Shown: in pieces, positions 55,749-64,000 of the stretch
Layout: the number at the start of each line of letters is the position of its first letter
How positions within the stretch are numbered: position 1 is the stretch's first letter
Origin: Periconia sp. R9002
Lineage: Eukaryota > Ascomycota > Dothideomycetes > Pleosporales > Periconiaceae
NCBI GenBank assembly: GCA_023627715.1
Contig: JAMAHW010000060.1
Location: forward strand, 185,996-249,995
Length of the DNA stretch: 64,000 nucleotides
Direction of reading: 5' to 3'
The notes under the pieces: model-generated
What the model was told of the DNA's origin: nothing
Databases searched by the model: none
The model's input: the letters and a program-made list of their open reading frames with translations, nothing else
Translations under genes and position numbers: made by a program

Positions 55749-56749
55749 CTATTGAGGAGCCTGCTTCTGCAGATCCGCCTCAACGCCGCGCTGCAGAGCC
55801 TTGCCCTGTTCGCGCTGCTTGTCCGCCTCCGACTTCTGCGCATCGTTGCCAGTCAGACCAGCGACGGCACCACCCACGGTTCCACCGAGGCGGTCCTTGA
55901 CGCCCTTGCCCAAGTCGCTGAGCTGACCCTCGGCTTCCTGTCCCTGGCCTTCCTTGTTCTGACGGATGCCCTCCTGCTTGAGGCCTTCGGCGCCCACGAG
56001 ATTGCCAACAGCTTCCTTGGCCGCTCCCACCGTCTGGTTCCATGAGCCCTGGCTGCGGTTGGGGTCCGAGGCTGCAACGCCGCCGCCGGGAGTTGCCGTG
56101 ATGGGGCCGGCTTTGGCAGCGCTGTGGGAGAGGTCGTGTTCGGCGTCAGCGACGGCTTTCTTGTTGTCGGCTTCGCGCTGTAGGTAGATTGTCAGTTATC
56201 GTCTCTCTGGTATTCGCTCGTGACAGCAATGTGTATGGGATGATTCGAGGCTTGGAACAAAAAGGAGAGGTACAGTGAATTGTGCGCGCACAGGACCCAG
56301 AAGCATGGCGCTCCAGTCTGTGCCGCGCACCAAAACCTCGTACAGCTGGCGACTCTTGCTCTTCTTGTCTTCATCCATCTTGCCCGGCTGGTGATGCTTC
56401 ACTTCCACATCCTGTGGGTGGGGGTGAAGGAGCAAAGGAGCGCAGGATCCGGCAAAGACGGGTATCCGCCTAGCACGAACGCCGCACACGCCTCCTGCAT
56501 TGTGCATCTCTTTCCCCAAGCAACAACCACACCAGCCCATAGAGCAACGAAGAATGAAGCAGAAAAGAAGCAAAGAGGGAAGTGAAAAGAAATCGAACAG
56601 AAAGAAGAAAAAGAAAAGCAAGAGGCGTATGTACGTACCTTGTCGGCAGGGTTCCCGGTCAATGCACCGATGCCGCTAGAGACGGCTGCGGAGGTCTGGT
56701 CAATGACCGACTGCAGGGTCGAGGTAGGTTCCTTCTTGTCGGAAGACAT
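55749..56749 (-). CDS. CsbD-like / Hmp1-like stress protein, with unusually long intron
   Basis: Model complement(join(55749-56177, 56639-56749)), 179 aa. Exon 1 encodes a Ser/Thr-rich start ending TGNPADK. Exon 2 begins READNKKAVADAEHDLSHSA and continues with GSWNQTVGAAKEAVGNLVG, GLKQEGIRQNKEGQGQEAEG, DRLGGTVGGAVAGLTGN and ALQRGVEADLQKQ, the hallmark repeats of fungal CsbD-family proteins. One such protein in Ustilago maydis (Hmp1) was reported to bind mismatched and cruciform DNA. The protein has no cysteines, is very hydrophilic, and is probably intracellular. The intron is about 461 nt (GTACGT...CTACAG), far above the 47-90 nt of other introns here. A small internal exon may be hidden in it; the segment near 56288-56407 is open in one frame but does not look like the family. 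Confidence 0.82.
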
Positions 56750-57454
56750 TTTGTGATGTGTATGGTATGAGGTGTTGAAAGTGTAAAGGTGTGAGAGTTT
56801 TGGCTTGAGAAGCAAGGCTTGTTGGTAGGAGATTGAAGTTGAAATTGTTGTGAGGAATTACAGAGGCGCGTCTGGGTTGCTTTATATACTTGCTAACGCG
56901 TCAGGCAGCTCTTACTTAGGCAGGCAGCCCTTTGTTTGCGGCAGGCGTACACTTGTGAATCGTGAGAGAAGAGAGAAGAAGTGACACCAATGACGTAATG
57001 TGAAGAACCGTTGCCTGGCATCACACGCATGCCCAAACAAACACCCCACCACCCTCACATCCATTTGGAACCTGTACCCCGCCATGACGTATTGCGACAC
57101 CCTTCCTTCACCTTCGCACGCCTTTCACATCACCAATCACTCTAGAGCTAACACGCACGTAAACGAGCCACATGAGAGTTCTCGTACTCGCTCGACACCA
57201 TGTTGAAAGATACTCTGCCCGCAAATGACGCGGTAGGCAATACAAGATTTCACGGCGTCTGCAAATACGCATGCGTAGAGATTCATGTTTTTCCATCGTG
57301 AGGGAAGAAATATCTCGTCCTGTACAGATATGGTACATATGCAAGTGTTCATGCCTGTCTATCATAGTCTATGTTTTGTCCCATCAATCAAGGTATCATA
57401 TTTCATTCGCGCAAGCAAAGGGTGCGAAAGCGCAATGCCTTCTAATCACTGATT
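56750..57454. promoter_or_regulatory. upstream region of the CsbD-like gene with ATF-like sites
   Basis: TGACGTAA at 56991-56998 and TGACGTATT at 57085-57093 lie 240-340 bp upstream of the start codon at 56749. They fit CREB/ATF bZIP binding. Otherwise no gene is seen before the IDO gene, whose 3' end is at 57455. Confidence 0.5.
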
Positions 57455-58963
57455 TCACCAGTGGCATATCTGCATGACTTGTTAGCAAACTCCCACATTG
57501 TAGGAAATGATCAAACTCACTCCGCCCTCGCTATCATCCACGCTCCATGTCCCCGCGAGCCCGACAATCTCCACGACTCCATCCAGGTGCTCGTTGACTT
57601 TCCCAAGTGTAGCCACCCCAGCGTTTAGCGGTCCGACCCCGCCAGGTCCATTGTTCAGCAGTCTCCTCGCCCAAGCATCAATGGCCGGCTCTCCAGTCTC
57701 ATCGCGCGCTTGCTTCAAAAAGGGAATGAGCGCGGTTCCACCGGTGCCTCTCAGGCTCTTCTTGCTATTGCCCCGCTGCAGTGAGTTCGCGAGGTTGACA
57801 CGCTGGGTCGAAGCTTGCTTGGGAGACTGGGACCGTGTTTGCGAACGCGATTCGCGCGACTTGATAATGATGTAGCGGGATACCATCTGGATGTGTTTGT
57901 CGCGGAGAGTTCGGAGCATGGCAAGACAGGCGTCGAACGCGATGACTAAAGCGCGGTCGTGGTGGCGACGGCCGGTAACATATTGGCGGATGTTGGCTAC
58001 CTGCTCGACATGCTCCAGAAAGCGACGGTGCGGTCCAGGCATGTACTGACGCATCTCGAGGATGAATCCATGAGGTGGCCCACTCGACCTGTCTGATGTC
58101 TTCTCTCCCGTTGGACGATGTTCCACGCCCAACACGATATCGAAGAACTGGATGATGGAGCTCTGAGCATTGCTTCCTCCGCTGTATTGCACGTAATCCT
58201 GCTCGCCGGTTCCATCGTCGAACAAGACGCCATTGGGCAGCCCAGCGTCCGCCATGTTCTTACTTCCTGCAAGGAACGGCCGTATGCGGTGGTAGAAGAC
58301 GTGGGGGTCACAGCTCTCGTACATCCTCTCCAGCAAGCTTCCCAGTTCGTCCAACCGCTCCGCAAACGACCTCAAGCACTGCGTCACCATCACACTGTCA
58401 TTCCGCCGTACGGCATCGATCGCCTCGAGCATCATCGGTACCAACGGTCCTGCCCGCGCCTCAATCGCCACCGAGACAAGATAGAACCACGATTCGTCCA
58501 GCGATCCGGTAAATGTCATGTGCGTTGCAAGATTATCCAAGGTATCCACGGGCTCTCCGTCAAACAGCGGCCGCCAATTCCATAGACACACACCAGCATA
58601 TGTGGCTACGGGCGGAAGCTCGAGATGTCTGCACGTCTGCAGGAATGGTATCGACACAGAAGGTGGAACGACATCGCAAGGCTGATCGCCGCCCCATACG
58701 TAGGCATGTGCCACAAATCCCAGCAGCGAGTACGCCCTCCGCCACTCGGCCTCTGTGAGCAAGAAGTCGGTGGTGAGGACAGGAAGCGCATCGACCTGGC
58801 GTCGCAGCCGCTTACTAAGGATCAGGCTCTGCAGGTTCCGCGCAATGGTCTCCCAAGGGCGGTAGTATGAGTCTGGTAGGATGTCGAGGGGGATTGTGGA
58901 GGGGAGAAAGCCGTGGGCGGGGGAGATTTCGTAGTCGGCGAGGCGGGGGAGTGGGGGAATCAT
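57455..58963 (-). CDS. indoleamine 2,3-dioxygenase (IDO) family protein
   Basis: Model complement(join(57455-57469, 57521-58963)), 485 aa. The tiny last exon (5 codons including the stop) follows a 51-nt intron with GTGAGT, branch TTGCTAACA and acceptor GCAG. It replaces a read-through end by GGICHW. Start taken at 58963 (MIPPLPRLADYEISP). Family blocks are present: HGFLPSTIPLDILP near the start, the helix FVAHAYVWGGDQP, VPPSVSIPFLQ, ELPPVATYAGVCLWNWRPL, and EMRQYMPGPHRRFLEHVE. The histidine in this last block corresponds to the proximal heme ligand. A low-complexity Ser/Arg/Gln stretch (about 395-425) is inserted near the C terminus. IDO is a heme enzyme that opens the indole ring of tryptophan to N-formylkynurenine, the first step towards NAD. 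Other fungal IDO subtypes have low activity, so the real substrate is uncertain. Confidence 0.93.
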
Positions 58964-61827
58964 GGTTGGTAGGAGGATGAGGGTTGATTGAAATTGGGAT
59001 AGGAGAAGGACAGAGGGCAGAGAACGCCCGGATGCCTCGAGGTATGAGGTTTGTTTAGGGTGTGTATGTGGCGGATCGAGCAAGCACGCTAGTCTGCTGG
59101 TTGTAGCAGGTACCAGGCAGGCGGCACCTTCTCACCTCGGGGAGGCAGGCACGTTCGGGGCAGCTTTGTACAGGTACAGAATACGCATACACTTGCCCAG
59201 ACGCTGTCGCTTGATATTTTTTCTCCAGCGTTGAGGAGTCGGTGGAAGAGAGCGAGTCAAGGCAAGGCACGTGAATCCGTACCGACCGTTGAGAGATGGA
59301 TCAAGTCAATGACACCCTCAAACACAAGCTTTTTTCTTCTCCGCTCCGGGGGGATCCGCGCGCGGGTCGGTCGATGCAGGTCGATGGATGGTGTACTTGG
59401 CGTAACTAGGCTCCGAGTACCGGTGGATTTTTTTTTTCTAAATAAGAAATCGGGGGTGGGAAGATGGTAGGTATGTATAAGACGATCGGAAGAAAAATGG
59501 GTGGTGAATTGTGATTATAAAGGGCCCGGTTTTCGGAGAAACGTCCGCACGATAAAAGAATTAGGTAGGGATTAATTAATATTTTTTTTCTGTTGCGGTG
59601 CGTGCCGTGCGTGTGCTACGGATGAATGGGAGGGAAGGGTCTGAGGGTCTGGCCGGCGGGTTGGTGGGCTGGTTCTTTGGTTGTTTCGAGCGGGACGTGT
59701 CTGAGGCGGCGACGGCGGAGTGTGTGGTGTGGCGTCGTTTTGTTTAGTGTCCGAGGTTTGCGTTAAAACTGGTACAAGAAGGGAGGTAGAAACAGGAATG
59801 GAAGAAAGAATAGGATGGATAGATAAAGGAAGCAGGTATGTATTTAGAAAGAATAAGAACCGGGCAAAGACAAGGCAGCAAAAAAAAGAGTGTGAGAAAA
59901 GGTCACACCACCTAATTCCTCCTCCCACACACACCAGACACCCCGCCAACAAGGCCAGAAGAAAAAAAAAGAAAGCAATCCAGAGGGTACCAACATTACC
60001 AATTACTGTACCAATTCCCAGCGCCGCGGCTTGGATGATACGCGGGACGTTCCGAGCGGACGGGGTGAGTGGGTGGGTGATGTGATGTACAGTACTCCAG
60101 TACGTTATGGCGTTATTCATCGCTCTAATCTCCATCGAGTCTAGCCTCTGCTACCATAACGTACATATGTACCTATCCTTACACCAATCAATACATCTAG
60201 AACCAATTAATGTCGTGTGTCCCCTTATCCTTCCACCCCGCCCACAGATAAAAAGCCACTCTACCAAGCCAAGCAATTAGATACAGTGCATAAACCTGCG
60301 TTCTCAACGATTCTCTCCTTGAGAAAAATCGAGTCCGTTGCGTTGGGTGGGCGAATAAAGAAGGCAAGATTGGAATGAGTTACGGCCGCGGATGTATACG
60401 TAGGTAGTGAGCGGAACTCCTGCTCCCACTCCCACACAAACATATCACGCGCAATACTTTACCGTGAGATGTTTTGTTCCGTTACTGTGCAAATAACAAT
60501 ATATAATCATCCCCGACCGTCCGCCCGCTTGCGATTTCTAATACGGAGGGTTTTAGTAATGCGGGATTCTGCAGGTGGAGCTAAGCGCGGGTAAGAGGTA
60601 AAGTACATAGTGATGTAGGAAGGAGATGTAGGTGCACGAACGCATGCGAAGGATGTGCGTGCGCGTGCATCATGCATATGCGGGTGATTATATGTACCTA
60701 GGTCCGAGACTGTGTGGTGCGTTACGGGGGTTTATGTAAGCTGTATAACGGTGGGTTGGGTTGGGAGGGTCATGTGTTGCTTGTCTGCGAAGGTTTGACT
60801 ACTTCTCTCTGTGTAAGAATTGTTGATGAGACTTTTTATTTTCGTGTCTCAACTGCTGTTTACATATACTTTTATTAGGGTTAATAAAATTCCGCATAAG
60901 AAATATACGATATACTTCAAGTGCTATTTAGGAGAAACGAAACAATTACAGCTGGATCTTACTTTATCCCGCATAAAGACGCTTTTTGCGATGCCTTGCT
61001 CGGTATTTAAGAGCAAGTTCTATGTATACGAGAGGTAGTTCTCTTTCAAGCAGACATGCTCGATGTTTAGAAGTCTGGTACGCACGACTTTAAGATTGAT
61101 ACTAATTGATATCGCCTAGGCTACGCGAACCTTTGGTGTGCGAGTAGGTGGAGTTTTGATATCTATTGAGGCCAACACATGATGTCGAGGTGCTAGTGGT
61201 ACTCAATATGTCGATATCGGATGCGCGGCGCCTGGTACAGCCTATTAGAACAAGAAACGCGGGCTTCTAGGGAGAGGGATATGGGAATAGGTAGAAGGTC
61301 GATATTCCGGTAGATAATAACGTCGCTCGGGCGAGAAATGGGATGGAGGTTATTTAGACTTTGATAGATAGGTCGCGAGAAGATAATTCGTGCCAAAAAC
61401 ATCAGAAAGACTATGTGTCACCTTTAAAGATGGACAGAATACGTCTTGGTCGCAAAACGTAGTGATTCGCGATCCCCATTAGCTGCTGCAGATTGGAGAA
61501 GGGTGCGACAGTACATACCCTCCGTTGAAGTAGACCCAGTCCAACTAGCATTGTCTCTTCCCTCGTCAATTAACGGTCTGTGACGTCGAATACTTGTCAG
61601 AGCTTTTCCAGGAACCCAACGTGCTCAGGTCCAGCTATCCCGAGGACCCTGTTCTGCCTGTTCGGGTAAGTGAGCACGCGACACTGTCAACCTTACATCA
61701 TAATGCAGACCGCTTCACACAAAGATATCTTCAGTCCCCTGGCCTTTTTATACTTCAATAAGCAGTGCCTTTTAATGTTTTATTTTAAGCTCTTGCTTTT
61801 CATTAGTTCCTTAGCGTTTTTCTTACG
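58964..61827. other. 2.9-kb intergenic region
   Basis: Contains the promoter of the IDO gene, a doubtful small gene (59572-60135, minus) and, from 60.2 to 61.8 kb, the promoter of the MFS transporter with no other gene seen. Confidence 0.45.
59572..60135 (-). CDS. doubtful small membrane protein gene
   Basis: An open frame of 187 codons. The first 43 look like a real protein: MNNAITYWSTVHHITHPL, then NVPRIIQAAALGIGTVIG, a single hydrophobic helix after a basic/aromatic start, reminiscent of small mitochondrial membrane proteins. After ATTG comes GTAATG, a possible intron donor. The remaining frame is Phe-rich and then Pro/Thr/Arg-rich, which is typical of read-through. The true gene may therefore be a short protein with an intron I could not place. 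I recognise no family. An alternative start is the second ATG, five codons in. Confidence 0.3.
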   Translation of the reverse strand: MEIRAMNNAITYWSTVHHITHPLTPSARNVPRIIQAAALGIGTVIGNVGTLWIAFFFFLLALLAGCLVCVGGGIRWCDLFSHSFFCCLVFARFLFFLNTYLLPLSIHPILSSIPVSTSLLVPVLTQTSDTKQNDATPHTPPSPPQTRPARNNQRTSPPTRRPDPQTLPSHSSVAHARHAPQQKKNIN

Positions 61828-63558
61828 ATGTGGTCCTTTCACCAATATCGTCAAATTGGAAAAGAAGTACAACATGATTGGGAGAAGAAGGGGCTTCCAG
61901 ACAGAAGAGATATAAGAGAATCCAATCTATTCAATCCCGAGGAGAGCAACACGCGGTCGGGATTACAACAGTCACAGTCTCCGAATAGTCATGTACCATC
62001 AGGCCACTGCCCATCCAGCGCGCAACATCCTTCGGCCAAAGAAGACGACATCCTTGTAGAAACCGCATCGGACGACGACCTTTTCGACCCGCGAAATTGG
62101 TCGCTCCTCTCGCGGACAAAGAACGTTGCCATTATTTCTCTACTCATCTTCGTCCAAGCATGGGCTGGCGCCTCAGACAGCCAAACGAACTCGCCAGCCG
62201 CGAAGTTCTACCACGTTTCGCAGGTAGCGGATAATCTTGCGACTGCCATGTACCTTTTCGGTGTCGGATCTGGATGTCTTTTTGTAGGACCATTGTCGGA
62301 AAGCATAGGGAGGAATCCGACGTATCTGATAAGCACGTTTTGCTATCTCTTCTTCGTGTTGGGTTCAGCGTTGAGTGAGAATTTTGCAAGTCATATTATT
62401 TGCAGGTACTTCATCGGTCTTAGTAGTAGTGGAACCCTGGGTATCAATGGCGCGACTGTGAAGGACATGTTCAGACCGGTGAAAAGGGCGTTTGTGTTTC
62501 CGGTGATTGCTTGGGCGAACGTCGTCCGTACGTTTTCATTCCAGAAGAGTAATTGATGGCGACGTTGTATGTGCTGACAGTCGGTAGCGCCGGTGCTTGC
62601 TCCCATTGTCAGTGGCTGGGTGGCATCCCGTACAGACATCGATTTTCGCTGGACGGAGTGGATCACGCTCATCATATCGAGCTTCATTTTCATCATAGCT
62701 TTCCTCTTCCTACCAGAAACATACGTTCCTATCCTCCTGGACTGGAAAGCGAAGCACCTCCGCCGCATAACCGGCTCCAAAGCCTACGTATCCGCCCACG
62801 CCAAAAACGCCTCCTTCACCGCACGCATGAAACAAAACCTGCCACTCTCCATGACCTTTCTCTTCACAGAGCCCGTCATCATGGTCCTTGGCAGCTATCT
62901 CGTCCTCCTATACATCCTCCTCTTCTCGTTCCTTTCCGGCTTCGACTACATTTTCAAGCGAACCTACGCCCTCTCACCCCTTCAATCCGGCGAGTGCTTC
63001 GCCGGCATCGCCATCGGCGCCACTGCGTTCACGCTCTTCGCACCAATTCTCTATACCTGGGCGCGCCATCATACTGAACACATTAGCGGCGCGCACATCA
63101 CGCCTGAGTTTCGCCTTTGGCCCGCACTTGTCACCGCGCCTCTGCTCCCCATCTCGCTCTTCTGGCTCGGATGGACAAACTACCCGTCTATATCGATCTA
63201 CTCGGGTCTGGGCGCGTGCTTCTGTTTCGGCATTGTGCTCGCAGCCATGTACGTTTCTGCGTACGAGTATATTATTGATAGCTATGGGGAGCACGCGGCG
63301 ATTGCGCTGGCAAGTATCACGATGGTAAGGTATTTTATTGCAGGCGGAATGGTGCTGGTGGCAAGACCAATGTATGAAGGGATCGGGGTGCATTGGACGA
63401 TGACGCTTCTGGGGTGTGTAGCTACTATTCTAACCCCTGGGCCATGGCTGCTGTTTAAGTGGGGACGGAGGTTGAGGGAGAGAAGTCCGTATGCGGAGGT
63501 GTATGATAAGGGGGAGGGGCAAAAGAATGAGAATGGTGAGGTTTGGCTACAAGGATGA
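61828..63558 (+). CDS. MFS transporter, DHA1 drug/polyamine-type
   Basis: Model join(61828-62527, 62588-63558), 556 aa. The 60-nt intron (GTACGT...GGTAG, branch CTGAC) joins IAWANVV to PPVLAPIVSGWVASR in frame. A cytosolic N terminus of about 95 residues (acidic ETASDDDLFDPRNW) leads to 12 predicted helices. Family marks are GPLSESIGRNPTYL after helix 2, a GLSSSGTLGINGATVKDMF segment, and LPETYVPILLDWKAKHLRR between the halves, as in fungal multidrug and polyamine MFS carriers. The C terminus is acidic/basic (GRRLRERSPYAEVYD). It probably exports or moves a small organic compound across the plasma membrane. Substrate unknown; no biosynthetic genes adjoin it within the window. Confidence 0.9.
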
Positions 63559-64000
63559 TAAGATACATGCACAATTTCAATGTAGCCCTAGCTAGAATTG
63601 CTAGCCAACTAACCCCGTAGAGTGTTCGTCTAGCGTGTTATTCAGCTTCTGCACATGGTGGTGGGACAAAAATCTAGTTACAGATACTCGAAGTGCTGTT
63701 GATTCGTATGCTTAATGTGGAAGAGCTGTGCTGATCCATGGCGAAGAGGTATCTCTGCATTAGACTTACCTGTAGGTAGCGGATAGATATCAATGCTTTG
63801 CTTAGTTAAACAAACTACTTTACTTCATAGTTGAAGCACCATTTGATTTCACTATAAGGGAGCGGTGATATCATCTACCACTTCCGTTGTAGCGTGGCGA
63901 ATAAGTGGCACCTAAAAGGTACTACTTGGAGACATCAATCCTCAGCCAAGGACCAAGAAGGCAAGCCAAACCCAACGATCCCCTATACACCCATAACCCC
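63559..64000. other. 3' flank of the MFS transporter, end of window
   Basis: No gene seen in the last 440 bases. Confidence 0.6.

Overview
The window looks like nuclear DNA of a filamentous ascomycete (Pezizomycotina; Leotiomycetes/Helotiales is my best guess, from gene content only). Genes carry short 47-90 nt introns with GTAAGT/GTATGT-type donors and CTAAC/CTGAC branch sites. Two fungal tRNA genes are present. The gene families are typical of such fungi: a Zn(II)2Cys6 factor, a HET-domain protein, Egh16-type secreted proteins, an OPT transporter, fungal IDO, PMP3 and a CsbD/Hmp1-like protein. Coding models were built by hand from splice signals, reading phase and family resemblance; no search was run.

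Layout. 1-6.2 kb: 3' end of an Ala/Asn-rich gene, tRNA-His, intron-bearing tRNA-Val, then about 4.4 kb without a convincing gene. 6.2-13.7 kb: a small secreted protein with several KR sites, a secreted protein built of two Cys-containing modules, and an MFS anion/allantoate-type permease. 13.7-23.7 kb: two arrays of diverged, promoter-like units (15.0-16.5 and 21.7-23.65 kb), with a period of roughly 230-300 bp. They flank a Zn2Cys6 regulator and a secreted aspartic-protease-like protein. 23.7-34.1 kb: secreted amidase, OPT oligopeptide transporter, Egh16-like protein and a Rossmann-fold reductase. The amidase and OPT genes are neighbours on one strand and would fit nitrogen or peptide scavenging.

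35.8-44.9 kb: a compact, allorecognition-like locus. It holds a 1173-aa protein of unknown function, a CorA-like membrane protein with an apparent frameshift, and a HET-domain protein transcribed divergently from the CorA-like gene. 46-64 kb: an acidic/RGG protein, a second Egh16-like gene, a probable CCR4-NOT subunit 11, PMP3, a CsbD-like stress protein with a long intron, indoleamine 2,3-dioxygenase, a doubtful small gene and an MFS drug/polyamine-type transporter. PMP3 and the CsbD-like gene both have CRE/ATF-like sites upstream.

The most unusual structure is the pair of promoter-like arrays. Each unit repeats an ordered set of elements (TTTCGAAATG-like, then GATGATGA, then about 50-85 bp to a TATA box, then a pyrimidine-rich stretch) without any conserved reading frame. 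I know of no described system that matches it.
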